Positions 45,200 through 57,654 of a stretch of DNA of 64,000 nt are shown here, piece after piece. How positions within the stretch are numbered: the stretch's first letter is position 1; every line of letters starts with the position of its first letter. This DNA comes from Siderastrea siderea (lineage: Eukaryota; Cnidaria; Anthozoa; Scleractinia; Rhizangiidae): contig OZ034968.1 of the NCBI GenBank assembly GCA_964030785.1, positions 54,347,730 to 54,411,729 of the forward strand, read 5' to 3'. Below the pieces are notes generated by a model, which worked only from the letters and a program-made list of their open reading frames with translations, did not search any database and was not told where the DNA came from. The position numbers were made by a program, and so were the translations under genes.

Positions 45200-47326
45200 T
45201 CGGTGATTTTCAACCCCACGTGTTTTATAAAATTATAAAGATAAAGGCCATTTGGTGCACGGCTCACCACTATCGGAATTTACTGTCAGAACAGTGTCTC
45301 AAGTATATACACGTAATTGAAAGAACGTTGTCGTGTGAAAAGCATATACTATAAACGATACGACCCAATGGTTTTCTGGGAAGCGCGAAAAATGAGAAGT
45401 GGGAAAACTTGTTGTTGCTTCAATTCTCAGGCACAGTGGAAATAATATTAGCACAGTATACCCAAATCTACTTCAAAACCATTCTGAATTAAAATATCTT
45501 GAATATCAATTTATGGAACTGAGTGGCAAGCTTGTCAGTGCTGTCTTCCCAGAATTCCATGGTATCGCATCGTTCATTGTTTATACTTTGCACCCGACGA
45601 ACATCAATCAGGTATAAGCTTACAAAAAATGCACATTTAGGAGGGTTTTGTACGGTGTAGGACATTCGACATGCCCATGCAGCTTTCGCACGCGAATTAG
45701 TGGGAGCAATTTCATTGCACAATTCCCTTGAAAGCGCCCAGGAAAGGCAAATATAATTTTTCTCTGTTTCGTTTCTTTTTTCTTTTCCGTCCGCTCAAAA
45801 TAAATAAGAGCTTTTGGAGCTTTTCCGATGCTTTGCTGCAATTGTTTGTAGAATGGTTGACCATTCCATCGGGAAAGGTCATACAGGAGAAAGGAGGTTA
45901 AGAATTTGTATAGTGAAGTATCACGCGAATGAATTTACGCACTCATCCGTGGAAAATTGCTTTTTTAATTCCAAAGATGCATCATCCGAAGTGGGGTAAG
46001 CAATCACATTTGACGTGCCTGACTCTGTTTTTCGGTTTCCCTCCTTCTGCGGAGGCTGTCAAAGGGATTTTTGAGAAAGGAGATAACCCACTTAGGTGTT
46101 ATAGGCGATTGCATGTATGCATACTTGCCAAGTCTCAGAAGTTAAGCTGAACGTACAGGTAGAATATGGACGCACAAGGAAAGTCTAAATATTAAGTGTA
46201 GTTGAAACCGCCCGTTATATATTTTAGTGATTTCTTTTAGTATTACGTCACCAACGCCTGTAAAAATGTTGCGCGTGAAGCCAGCCGTGTACGCGGGTGC
46301 GGCCGCTATCAAGGAAACCGCGTCGCTAGAATTTGAAGGACTTGAATTTTGCTTTCAAAACCGGGTTGTCGCGTCGCACGTGGCGGGGTGTTTTCCTGCA
46401 ATCGCGTCGTTGTTTCTTCTTCTTTTTTTCTTTTCTTTCTTTTCCTGCCCCCACTCCCTATCCACCCCACCCGAAACAAGTCGCGCACTCAAAAAGGCAA
46501 TCTGTACGCTTTCTCAAATAAACACCTTGAAAGGCACGCTCCAAGCGCTTAATCAAGCAAATACGGTGTGAAATGCAAAGTCTGCAAAGTGCAATACAGT
46601 AAGTTGAAGTAAACCAATTTCAGAAGTCAGGAATTTGTCTTTACAGGAAATTTTTTAAATCCGCTCTTGTTTTATGGGGAAAACGAAGGGGAGAAAAGAA
46701 AGGAAAACGCTACTAAAATTTGTCCTCTAACCCCCGACCCCCTCCTCCTCCCGTGCCAAAAAAAAATGACCTGGAGCGTGATCTCAAGCAGCAGACCATT
46801 TCCCATGGCTGTTTTAGTACTGGAAGTTTCACTGTATTCTCAGAATTCTAGCTGTATTGCTGGCTCGTTTTTCTCCTTTCCGTTATTGTAATTATTTTCG
46901 GAATTGTTTTCATCTCCTTCCTATTTCCCTGTCATATTTCTCTGTGTACCGCCAGCAGAAATCAAAGCTTGGCGCCAATATTGTAACTTCCATATTTGGA
47001 AACTATGTCCAAATCTGGAAAAGTTCATATTTTCTTCATGTTGACGTCACACCTTCACTGGAGCGGCATCCATGTTGGATTTGCTTCGGAAACACCTATG
47101 TGAGGTTGCAATCCAGGGCCATCTTGGCCTTACAAATTAGTTTGGTGATTTACGAGTATAAAATTGATTTCTAGGATATCTATGCATTGTATTTTGGGAG
47201 TATTTTGCCGTTAATGCGATGGCAAGTAAGTGTCTATCCGCATAAAACTAGGAAGTTGTTTTAAAATCGATCGCGTAGTATCGTAGTACTTGTGCCGATT
47301 TTGACGGCTATAATTTCTGTCTACAG
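45200..47326. other. Upstream of PPP2R2
   Basis: It probably holds the missing first exon(s) and promoter of PPP2R2. One candidate start is ATGCATCATCCGAAGTGGG at 45976-45994 before gtaagc: its phase and last base fit the next exon, but this is weak. A pyrimidine-rich tract lies at 46415-46445. Confidence 0.3.
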
Positions 47327-47395
47327 AAGATGGAGGAGAAGTACAGTGGTGCTTTTCGCAAGTCAAAGGGACGTTAGATGAGGACCTTACAGAAG
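47327..47395 (+). CDS. PPP2R2: PPP2R2 exon, first recognised
   Basis: It encodes [20 protein letters not shown]. It needs one base from an upstream exon. Acceptor ctacag, donor gtacaa. Confidence 0.93.
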
Positions 47396-50300
47396 GTACA
47401 ATATTTACTCTCAGCTCCCATCCGTCAATCGAAGGTTTCTTGGTTACGAGTGAAGCTTGGAGTACAAGTGTGTCCATATTTGTACATTTTCTGATAGCTT
47501 TATACCAGAATGATAATTCATCAAAACAGTTATGCTTATCGACATCATGTTATCTTTCAGCGGATATAGTTTCCACCGTTGAATTTAACTACGATGGCGA
47601 ACTTCTTGCTACCGGTGACAAGGGAGGAAGGATTGTGATTTTTCAGAAAGAAGATGCGGTAAGTTTCGAACCAAAAGCAACGGTTATTTCTTGGTTTCAC
47701 GAGGTGCTAATGTGTTGTCCCCAATGTTTTCGTATTGCAGCCGAAAGGATCACAACATTATGGAGAATACAACGTATACAGTACTTTCCAGAGTCACGAA
47801 CCGGAGTTCGATTATTTGAAAAGTTTAGAGATCGAGGAGAAAATTAATAAGATCAAATGGTTAAAACGGCGAAATGCATCGCACTTTTTGCTCTCTACCA
47901 ACGGTAAGTCGATCGATCCAAATCTTTGTGTGTTTAATAAAACTGTGTCAAAATTAAATGCAGCCGTTTTGTAAAACATAGAACTTATAAGTTTTTGATC
48001 AAGTGTTTTATGTAAGCTGCTTTTATTCCAATACACGTCTTTTCAGGTCTTATATGATATTGTGCATTTATGGCAAATAGTTCTTGATTGCATTTACATA
48101 AGCTTACGTAGAGCCGACGGTTTAAATATATTGGTAGCAGATTTGGTGTAAGAGTAGTAGCAATTTACTTTTATGGAAATCAAACACAAGCGTTCTGTCG
48201 TGACCCATAAACCTGCACTTGTATCTTCAAAATCTCTAGAGTGTTAGCTTGATAAATATAAGTTGGCTCATTAATAAATTCATTTTCATAAGTGACTGAA
48301 GTGTGCTTGTCAAGATATTATGAGACTCTTTGTTCATCAGCTGGCTAATTCCAGCCAGTATCAACCAAGCAGCTGTCACTTGATAATTTATGTACCATGC
48401 TTTCTCAAATAAGTAATGCCTGGGCCTCCCTTGAACAGTTTACAGAAACTGTTTGAAATATTTGCCCCTAGGAATTATTTCCAATACTTCCCCTTAACTT
48501 GGACAACTGTGCCCCATTGAAGTGAGTTGGCCATTCAGTAAGACAGAAAATCTACTTGTCTTGAGTAAAAGCATCCTTTAAAGCTAGGCCTAGGGTTCTT
48601 ACATATTTTACATGTGAAGTGACTTTCTTGGCTGAAATACAGTTGGTTCATCCAGAAGTCCATTGCTTAGTCACTATCATTGTAGTGTGTAATGTTTGAT
48701 ACATTGCTGTATCATTTCATTGATGGTTGTCATTGTAGATCCTCCAGGACTACACCTGCAAGTCTCATTATCCTTAGGAAAGTACTGACTCTGACTTGGG
48801 ATTGTCAGCTGAAAGAAAGCTGTCTTCTAAATTATGCATTTATTGTCTGTCTTTATCTCCATCAAAAACAACTAGCAATCAAGACTACAATGAGGGCTCT
48901 CAAACTGTATGCATAATTAAGTGTACATTTGTTTGGAAGTGAGGCACTTTATCTAATTTTAAACTTTCCTTTTTGTTACAGATAAAACAGTTAAATTGTG
49001 GAAAATATCTGAACGTTGCTATGCTCCTTCCAATTTCAACTTGCGCGATGACCAAGGGGTACCGAGAAGTCCAGAAGATGTAACAACATTGCGTGTCCCT
49101 GTCTTTAAACCCTCTGATTTGGTTGTGGAAGCAAGTCCTAGACGAGTATATGCAAATGCGCACACATATCACATTAACTCTATATCTTTAAATAGTGATG
49201 ATGAAACTTATTTATCAGCTGATGACTTGAGGATAAACTTGTGGCATCTTGGGATAAATGATCAGAGTTACAGTATCCTTTTTGTGTTGTTAGAGTGTAT
49301 GGTTATCAAGGAAAACGACTGTTGTAATTGCTGTTTTCTTAAGGAGTTGCTTGTCTGTAGGGTTGTGATATGTTGTTAGTTTTTTATCACCCTTGTTTTG
49401 TTACCCTTCATACTGTTGAATATCAACATAGAACTTCTCTTTACTGATTTCAGTACCGATATTTCTTATGGTGCCACAGTTAAATCTCTAACGGCTTTTG
49501 CCTGAGAGAAGGCTCCCACGTTAGGCACCTAGTACAAAAAATTGATAGCCCTTGCCAGTATATTGGGTACCATGGGCTGTTATGCAACAGCCTTCCATAA
49601 CCATTGCCAAATTTAGTCACAAGTGATTGAAAGGTTTGGAAATACTGTGTCAACTTGTTACCCAGTCATTGCCAATAATTATAGCGACAGCTCTGTCTGG
49701 TGATATCCATTTTTTTCTCTTGTCTTCTTTCCCCCAAATTTCCTTCTTTCACCTTGCTTAACAAATACTTGTCGCAAACTTCTGCTAAATATATGCATTA
49801 TCCTCAGTCATTTACTCTCGATTTGGCAAATTTCTTATGAAAGTCGGTGTAGAAAATTGCTAGGGATTCAACCAATTGGTCCCTTAACAAAAGACCTCAT
49901 GCTTGAGCTACCTTAATTCTGTGATCAGATATTGTTGATATTAAGCCAGCAAATATGGAGGAACTCACAGAAGTGATCACTGCTGCAGAGTTTCACCCAA
50001 TAGAGTGCAGCACATTTGCATACAGCAGTAGTAAAGGAACTGTCAGACTTTGTGACATGAGGCAATCAGCATTATGTGATAAGCATAGTAAAAGTAAGTT
50101 CTAATGGTACAGTACTGTATCTGTTCTCTTCTTGTAATTCACTACTTCTTAGAAGCATTCTCACACAGTTTGTACCCTTTTTTCTTAAGGTGATTCTGGA
50201 GGCTACATGTACATGCATGTAGTTTAGTGCAGGTTATTGTTTAAATATTGGTTAGAAATTCAAATTATAATCTTTGACCTTTCCAAAAAACAAATGGCAC

Positions 50301-53300
50301 CATTTTCATCAGCAGATAAATAAGCTGCACCCGAAATTCAGAAAAAAATGTTAAAATAGAATTGAAAGTCCAGTCTTGAAAACCATGATAGCATACATGT
50401 ATTCTGCTCGACTGACATGGTGGCATTTTGAGTGTCAAGACTGCAAAACAGGGGGGGGGGGGGGGAAAGCAACTTCCCATACATTCTCTTAAATGAAATC
50501 CAAACGATGTTCTCACAACTTGCAAAGCAATCTGTGAGGTTCTAGTCAGCGGATATGCGTGCGCAGATGTTGCATGTTCCAACGGAACTCGGACGCTGAA
50601 GGGAAAAAAATTATGGCGGCCAAAGGCGGCGGATTCGGTTTTGTCCCTTCGTTTAGGTAATTGACGAATTGATCGTATTTTACACTTTTATCATGTTTTC
50701 ATGCATTTTGCTTCTTCTGAAGACAAAAGTTTACTCTCGAAGTTTTTTAGTCGCAAAGTAGAACAGTAGCGCTTCGATCAATCCAGTCTGTGCTGATTGA
50801 CTTTATAGAATCAGATAGAATTTTCTGAAGCTGGGTTAAAAACTGGGATCGGGTTCAAAGTACTGAACTGTGAACCAGTTAACACATAACTGGATTATTG
50901 ATAATAAAAGTCGTATTTTGTGTGTAGGTATTGTTTCCATGCATTAGGTTATAGCGGTTTTGATTGAATTTATTTCCATCGATGTTTTATGGCACGTTTC
51001 CCGTTGCAATTTATTTAGACCACGCTGGAGGAAAACATGCAAACTGAGTACAGCCATAACTGTCTCATCTCATGCTATCAATTCGTTACAGAATGAGATG
51101 TCAAAAGAAGCATTGACAGTATTTTTATTTATCACATGCATCAGTTCAGCGATAGACAAAGACCAAAACAACGTCGCGGAGTACAAGAAATAAAATCCTG
51201 AATAGTTCAAGCGCTTTCTCTCGGTGAGAAGTTTATTTACGTTGAATTATCTAATTCTAGCATTCAACTTTGAAACGTTCCTCGCAAACCTGGTCTCCAA
51301 GTATAAACAAGCGAAACGTGACTGCCGTACAGCTCGCAGCTGATCTACTCGCCACTGCAACAAACAAGACAGTGCGAAAACAGAAGCGTCTTCATCGATG
51401 TCGCTTCCATCGAATATTCTCTTGTATGAAACTGACAGTAAGTTCCATGAGAGATTAGCCGCTCACCGCTTACTTTCCCCCGACAAAATACAGATAAATT
51501 TTGCAAACTATTTTGAGTAAGTTGATCGTCAATCGGAAATATTGATTATGACGAACACCGCTGTCCACGTTTTGACTGGACCGCTTTGCAAGTTGTGAGA
51601 ACATCGTTTCTCGGTCCCAGGCCTCGCTTCTATCCCCCCCCCCCCCCCTGCTGCAAAATCTCCTGGGTGCAATTCTTTTTGCTCTGAATTAATTATATTG
51701 TTAAACATCATCCCTACTTTGGTAGGTGATAAGTCTTTCTGTAGCGCACTGTAAAGAACAGAAGCTCAGCTGACAACAGTCCGACGAAATCCAAACTGTG
51801 GCCAGACCTAATGAATAATCCTTTGCCCTGTGCACATTCCATACCCAAATGTGTTTTTTGTGTTGTCTGAAGGAAATGTCGACTTAGAGATCTGTTCTTC
51901 CTTCCAAAAAATATATTTGTAGCCTTTCTGTGGTATTTGGTTATTGGCATTTATTGCGCTAAGGTAATGTTCTTAATTTGTGAAATTTCACATGTCAACA
52001 AACACCCTTCTTTCTTGCACAAATGAATTTCAAAAGCTTGGGAACAAAAGAGTGGGAACAAAATCCAAAAAGTCACCACTTGAGGTGTTTTTTGTGGGGA
52101 AATCTAATGCCCATTTCTGCATGGTGTAGACTACAGGAAAATCTGCATCTTGACGTGTTATGTTAATGATAATTGTATTTTTTTTTTAATCAACAGTGTT
52201 TGAAGAACCAGAAGACCCTGGGGCACGATCTTTCTTTTCAGAAATCATTTCATCAATATCAGATGTGCGATTTAGTCACAATGGGCGATACATGCTGACC
52301 CGTGACTATTTAACTGTAAAGGTTTGGGATTTAAACATGGAGAACAAACCAATAGAAGTTTACAATGTTCATGACTACCTAAGAAGCAAGTTATGTTCGC
52401 TTTATGAGAATGACTGCATCTTTGACAAGTTTGAATGTGTTTGGAATGGAAATGATGGGTAAGTGTACTCAAGTGTTTGTCTTATTAAAGATTTAAATTC
52501 TAACTTTGATTTTGTCATATCCCTGAAGAATGGTAGCAGTTAAGGTACCTGTACTGTGACAAGCTCAGTGGAGCACAACTGCTGGAGTTTAATCTGGTTT
52601 TTGTAGCATGAAGTATTTACAAGTATAGAAGCATTGCCACTTGCCACTTCTAGTGGATGGGATGCTTGAGCCTAACAGTGTTTTTCTCAATCAACATGAT
52701 GTCATGTAAAAAGAGACAAGTAACTAAGTTAGAATCCAGTTCTCCAATAACTCAAGTCCTCGACAGACTATGTCATTATTATGTTTAATGACTTAAAAAC
52801 ATCAACAATGCAGGAAACAAATGTATTGAGAAGTAAAGATAGGGTAGTCATGCACAGTTGATGAAATGATTTCTTAAAAATGAAAATAAAAAAAATCCTA
52901 TTTTAGTAAATTCTTCAAAAGTGGACAAAAAGTTAATTCCTTTTATGGGACATGCAGTTATAAATGCACGTTGTGCCATGTTGCAAGTTACATGTACTGT
53001 TGCGCATGATTGAATGTTATTGTGCAGTCATGTAGACCTCGCTTGCTTTGTTTTCAAGACAATCCAACCCTTCATCAGTTCTGCACGTGTTACGGGCCTA
53101 TGTTTGATATGTTCTAAACCTTTACATTTCATTTTCAAGTGGAAATCACTTATGTCAACCACAGTAACAAACAATCTTAACCCTTTTGGTATTTAGTATA
53201 AGACTGATACAAGGTCTTTTTTTCTCCACTGTAAACTGTAGTAAATCAACTGAGTTACTTTAAAGACATTTGGAGCAAAATACCTAATTTCCTCAATTAC

Positions 53301-53591
53301 TTCCTTTTTAGGTCCATAATGACAGGTTCCTACAACAACTTCTTTCACATCTTCGATCGAAATGATAAACAAGATATTTGCCTGGAGGCATCGCGAGAGT
53401 TCAGTAAGCCACGGCAGATCCTCAAGCCACGCCGTGTGGCTGTAACAGGGAAGAGAAAGAAGGATGATATCACAGTAGAATGCTTGGACTTTAGTCATAA
53501 GATACTTCACACTGCTTGGCATCCACAGGAGAACATTATAGCAGTGGCGGCGACAAATAATTTGTACTTATTCCAGGAGGCCCGAACATAA
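47327..53591 (+). CDS. PPP2R2: Protein phosphatase 2A regulatory subunit B (B55, PPP2R2 family), seven exons
   Basis: B55 is a seven-bladed WD40 propeller that recruits the PP2A core to substrates in mitotic exit and signalling. Exons at 47327-47395, 47561-47658, 47741-47903, 48982-49272, 49929-50093, 52197-52458 and 53312-53591 join in phase with GT-AG sites. They give about 442 codons against roughly 447 in human. Landmarks in order: [138 protein letters not shown] and [20 protein letters not shown]. Only the short N-terminal exon is missing. Vertebrate paralogues A-D cannot be distinguished here. No defects were seen. Confidence 0.97.
47561..47658 (+). CDS. PPP2R2: PPP2R2 exon, second recognised
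   Basis: First propeller blade: [20 protein letters not shown]. Acceptor tttcag, donor gtaagt. Confidence 0.97.
47741..47903 (+). CDS. PPP2R2: PPP2R2 exon, third recognised
   Basis: It encodes the segment with [20 protein letters not shown]. In B55 structures this region includes the beta-hairpin arm that contacts the PP2A scaffold. Confidence 0.96.
47904..48981. other. PPP2R2 intron
   Basis: Nothing recognised. The introns at 49273-49928 and 52459-53311 are also plain. Confidence 0.5.
48982..49272 (+). CDS. PPP2R2: PPP2R2 exon, fourth recognised
   Basis: 97 codons including [12 protein letters not shown] and [20 protein letters not shown]. It ends with one base of an Asn codon before gtatcc. 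Confidence 0.97.
49929..50093 (+). CDS. PPP2R2: PPP2R2 exon, fifth recognised
   Basis: It encodes [20 protein letters not shown] and [19 protein letters not shown]. Donor gtaagt. Confidence 0.97.
50430..51665 (+). repeat. Inverted-repeat pair inside a PPP2R2 intron
   Basis: A G15 run at 50451-50465 followed by a 27-base block at 50502-50528 is mirrored, in reverse complement, by the identical 27-base block at 51583-51609 followed by a C15 run at 51634-51648. The 27-base block includes CGATGTTCTCACAACTTGC. The enclosed 1 kb is not recognised, except for a short ATG stretch at 50613-50656 that ends at a possible donor. Confidence 0.7.
51666..52196. other. Remainder of the PPP2R2 intron
   Basis: No gene seen. 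Confidence 0.5.
52197..52458 (+). CDS. PPP2R2: PPP2R2 exon, sixth recognised
   Basis: It encodes [20 protein letters not shown] and the [15 protein letters not shown] region. It is preceded by a T-rich tract and acceptor caacag. Confidence 0.97.
53312..53591 (+). CDS. PPP2R2: PPP2R2 exon, last, with stop
   Basis: It encodes [19 protein letters not shown] through [11 protein letters not shown] and TAA at 53589-53591. The C-terminal end matches the family length. Confidence 0.97.
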
Positions 53592-54190
53592 CTCTTGCAG
53601 CTGTTTATAGGAAGTTTTTTTGCAATAATAACAATACCAACAATTTTGAATTTAGGTTTAAACTGAATCAAGGGTATTTACGTTGAATGTAGTGCTTTGC
53701 ACGACTCTTAGGTAATTATCAGTATTATTATATTGAGACTGCCGCGTTTTTCTGTGGAGTTTTTGAAAAAAAAGTAAAGCATCAGTCGATATGAACTTTT
53801 GTCAAATTCTTGTAGATTTATAAGTTGATTAGATGAGCTTCTCCCGTTGGTATTTCCGTTGGTGAAATCTTCATTTCCTTATCTGCATGTGCAGCATTCA
53901 GACACCTGCCAAACAAAATATTGTCTATCTCTTCATGTAAAGTCAAATAGAAGGGCGCAGGTTACAACTTCCAATGGCCCTTTGATAAATAATCTCATAG
54001 AGTATTATCCTGTCATCAGGTGGATCCTTGCTAACGTCATTGTTTACATCTTGAAAACTGAAATTCATCCGATAAACAAAAAAAAGATTATAACTGGAAA
54101 GAGCTTATAACATTTAGTTAACTTGCAGAGTTTGAAAGGAAAAAGATGGAAACCGGTTTCAAATGCTGCTTTCAAAATTTACAACATTTA
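53592..54190. other. Probable PPP2R2 3' UTR and downstream
   Basis: No further coding. No canonical AATAAA was found close to the stop; the first clear one downstream is at 55155-55160. Confidence 0.4.
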
Positions 54191-54191
54191 G

Positions 54192-54244
54192 AGACGTTTG
54201 TATGGCTGGGTGGCAACTCTTGCCACCCAGCCATACAAACGTCT
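54192..54244 (+). repeat. Perfect 25-bp hairpin with 3-nt loop
   Basis: AGACGTTTGTATGGCTGGG-type arms (54192-54216 and 54220-54244) are exact reverse complements separated by CTC. It lies about 600 bases past the PPP2R2 stop and may be in its 3' UTR. Confidence 0.9.
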
Positions 54245-55847
54245 AAATTTGACCTTTTTCGAAAAAGGAATATCACCTTCAATTTTCAACATTCTCTTCT
54301 CATATTTGCCGTTTGTACTAAAATGTACCAGTCTCTTTCAATTTTTCTAAACAAGGATCCACCTGTACAGCTGCCGCTCTTTCGCTCCTGGGCACATGGG
54401 GCATTTACATGACATGTCTATGATCCCCTGAATGCCCTTAGTGGCCTGGAGCAAAAAGAGGCGGCTGTATTTGCGGCACATTTGCATTACCGTCGTACTG
54501 TTGGTAATGCTGATAGGCATAATTGGGCACTCAAAGCTATGAAGCACTTTAGATTGTTGATAAGGTGCGTTACGTTAGAGTTTTCATTGGTTGATAACTC
54601 CTAAAGTTAAAAGATGGACAATGCTGGTGTCCCTATTCCTGGATAGGCCTGTTCAACGTGGATTCCTTTATGTTTTGCAATTTTACATGACCGAAGTTTA
54701 ACCCTCAAACTCCTAGAGTCGAAGTTAAGGGCATGTTTTTAGGGGACATATTCCAATAATTTTAAAAAAGAAATGCCCTGCGTATCCCCCAAAAGATGGG
54801 ATAGAAAGTGGGGGGGGGGGGGGGGGGGCATAGATCCTTTCTACTGGAAAAATGTCAAGCATTGCTATGATCAGAGATGCCCATAGATTATGGAATAGTG
54901 ATTGCTAAATTAAACAAAGGACTTTAATTTCTCTGTCCCCTTGTTCGTGTTGGCTGCTGATCAGCCCTAATTGATGCTTGAAATTGGAAAGCTTTTGATA
55001 TCTGTCCAATTTTCTTATATAATCCTTTCCTCTATGAAAGCAAAAAATGCTTTTTGTTCAAGGTATCTCCAAACGAAGTAACGTTTCCTTGTGAGTTTTC
55101 AAAGTGAACTATTTAAATGAAAAAGGAAGAATGTCTTCTTTCCTAAATGCTTTAAATAAAAGGACATTTTGTTTGTATCCGTTTTGAACACTACTACCCT
55201 ATCAAGGTTTGATATGCCTACCTTTGACACATTACTTCTGATTACCCCTCGCCAAACACGCCAATGCATCTAAAAAAAATAGCATAAATTGTAGCATAAG
55301 CCGTCTTTTGCCCTAAAATAGTGCTAGCCATAACGACGGAAAATTAGAATTAGGTATTTTTTGGGTTTTACGACCCACTTTCGTAGTATTCCGAATAGTC
55401 TCAGAATTTGTCAAGACCTCGAAATGATCCCCATGATATATTTTTTTTTCACTCAAGTTTCGGATAGGCCTTTTTCACTCAAAAGACGCTGATTCTTGTC
55501 GCGCCGATCTCGGGGGTGATTCCACAAGTATTGGATAGATTTTCGTAGCACTCTTCCGTGCTGTATGATCCAAAGCGGTAGTCAATAACGAGGAGTGAGG
55601 ATTGGAACCTACTGAAAAGAGGGCGGCCGTGGGTATCAGTTCTGCGCCATTTCTGACACGATAAGGTATCCGGTATAGCGTAGACATAGCCTCTGACTTA
55701 ACTGTGGAGAAATTGACAAATACTGTGACACCTGATTTATGGATAGAAAATCGGTGGATTCAGTCTTGCCCTCCAGAGCTGAACGTGCTGTTTCCTCAGT
55801 GGTCCGCATATTTATATTGATTCCTATCATCAATAATTCTCGAGTGT
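54245..55847. other. Intergenic with a poly-G run
   Basis: A G19 run lies at 54810-54828. No gene seen. Confidence 0.5.
55155..55160 (+). terminator. Possible distal PPP2R2 polyadenylation signal
   Basis: AATAAA about 1.6 kb after the stop. Plausible for a long 3' UTR; position only, no other support. Confidence 0.2.
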
Positions 55848-56375
55848 TTAACCCTATTTTGCCTGGGCGGGGGCACATTGTGCCCGCACTGACTTTAACG
55901 AATTATAACTTTTAAACGGCTGGACGAATAATCACCAAATCTTGTGACTTTTCCTAAAACTTATAAGAGAAAATTTTCATGTGTCAATGACGTGTCTATT
56001 ATGATTGATGTTTCCATAGCAACCGTCTAATTAGAAGTGTATTTTGACTATTTTCTGTGTTTTCCCGTCTTTTTTTAAGTATGTTTCTTAGAACAAATTC
56101 ATATATTTTTCGATGTTGTCACTGCCAGCTGTATGACTGCAGGTCGGGATTCAAGATGGCGGCCTCAAAAGTCAAACTGGCTGGTTTGTGACGCCATTGT
56201 GACATCACGACTCCTCATAATTGACACGTCACAAGCCCAATCTGTTAAGCTAATGACTTGCTATAAAAGTGCCAAGTTTCATCACAAGAGCGTTAATACT
56301 TTTCGGCACAAAGTGCCCCCCCCAACCCCCCCAGGGTCAGAAACTCAAAGAAAGCCCAGGCAGAATAGGGTTTAA
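55848..56375 (+). mobile_element. piggyBac-like non-autonomous element
   Basis: The left end CCCTATTTTGCCTGGGC and the inverse of the right end, CCCTATTCTGCCTGGGC, are flanked on both sides by TTTAA (containing TTAA). CCCT ends with TTAA duplication are the piggyBac hallmark. A GTGCCC/GGGCAC subterminal phrase also recurs. No transposase. Confidence 0.8.
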
Positions 56376-56949
56376 GTGTTACTGACTTCATTTATGACCC
56401 ACAGGGAAACGCCTTTCAAGTCAAACACATCCGTAATTCTCAGACGTTTTTCTTATTGAACAGTCACCGTCAGTGAGGAATCCACTAATTTTCCTGAAAC
56501 TGAACTGTGTTTATAAGGTTTCAGCTTATAATTCTTGGTTTTAACAGGGACGAACTATTACTCATTTGCTCAAGCTCTTTGCTATTAATACAAAAACTGA
56601 AGCAAGACATTGTTCAGTTGTCGCTTACATCATTATCAAGACGCAGTCAGGTGATAAAGTTGAAAATTGACAAGAATATTAAAATGAATCTGAATACCGT
56701 AAGCTAATGAATGCCCAGTCCAAACGATGGATTATGCACGGATCTAGTGATAACACGACCGCAGAATCGTTGTCGAAATAAAGAGTATCATATATTAGAA
56801 CTGCAAGATGAAGTTTCAACAAATCGGAAGCACTACCTAGTTCTGGGAAGCGACTCGTCATCAGTATGGAATTTCTGCGCTCGTTATTCAGACGTCGTTT
56901 CGCGAGGGTTCAGGTAGCGACCTCGCGAGACATCGGCTGTTTTCTCAGG
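56376..56949. other. Intergenic, no gene seen
   Basis: No supported feature. Confidence 0.5.
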
Positions 56950-57060
56950 CTATTATAGACGCAACTTTTGCATTTGCAAAAAGAAAGCCGGAAAAAAAAA
57001 ATACGGGCTTGTACGGGATTCGAACCCTTAACCTCTGCGATACCGCTGCATTTTCACATT
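56950..57060 (-). repeat. tRNA-derived SINE fragment
   Basis: On the minus strand it reads GGTTCGAATCCC (B box, 57015-57026) followed by a GTACAAGCCCGTA-like end and a T-rich tail. The tRNA 5' half is missing. Confidence 0.65.
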
Positions 57061-57340
57061 TTCAGGCTTTCTTTTCGCAACTGCAAAAGTTGCGTCTATA
57101 ACTGCGATGATCTTCTTTACATTTATTTCTTCATCCTGCAGTTCTAATATGTGATATTCATATATTCACTATTTCAGCTTCACCCTTCACGGGTTTATAA
57201 CGAACCGACTATGTTGGAGCTGCACCGGTATCGCGGAGGTCAAGGGTTCGAATCTCGTACGGGGCTGTATTTTTTTTCAGTCTTTCTTTTCGCAACTGCA
57301 AAAGTTGCGTCGATAACTGTGATGATCTTCTTTACATTTT
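57061..57340 (+). repeat. tRNA-derived SINE-like copy and tail duplicate
   Basis: GGTATCGCGGAGGTCAAGG then the B box GGTTCGAATC at 57245-57254, followed by a tail containing GCAACTGCAAAAGTTGCGTC and TGATGATCTTCTTTACATTT. The same tail occurs alone at 57068-57130. An opposite-strand copy lies at 56950-57060. Confidence 0.65.
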
Positions 57341-57654
57341 TTAAAAAATCGTTTCCGTTGATTGCAATCAGCGTTCCCCCATCCATTCAACGTTCGAGCT
57401 CAGAAACGTCTCGTCCAACTGACTTACGGACTACAACACTGGCCCTTACCAGCATACGTGTGTATATTCTTCGAAAGGGCAAACAAAACATTTTGTCCTC
57501 GTTTTCAAATGGTCCGCTGTTTGGTCCAAGTTGAGCGTTAGCCATTTTGCAAAACACCAGAGCCATTTTAGTATTTCAAGGCGATGAGGCGATTCGAGGC
57601 CTCGCGATGCGACCGAGTCGTGACTCGTCGCGACCGCTCCAATCCTACGGAAGC

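Noticed and set aside
46227..46571. 114-codon plus-strand frame
   Set aside because: Overlapping frames, a pyrimidine tract giving Phe/Leu runs, and no splice relation to PPP2R2.
47440..47847. 135-codon plus-strand frame within PPP2R2
   Set aside because: It reads through an intron; only 47561-47658 is real coding in this frame.
57200..57260. Possible functional tRNA gene
   Set aside because: Only the T-arm/B-box half is recognisable; no complete cloverleaf or A box, and a near relative lies close by, so it is SINE-derived.
57151..57534. 127-codon plus-strand frame
   Set aside because: It runs through SINE sequence and has no protein family resemblance.
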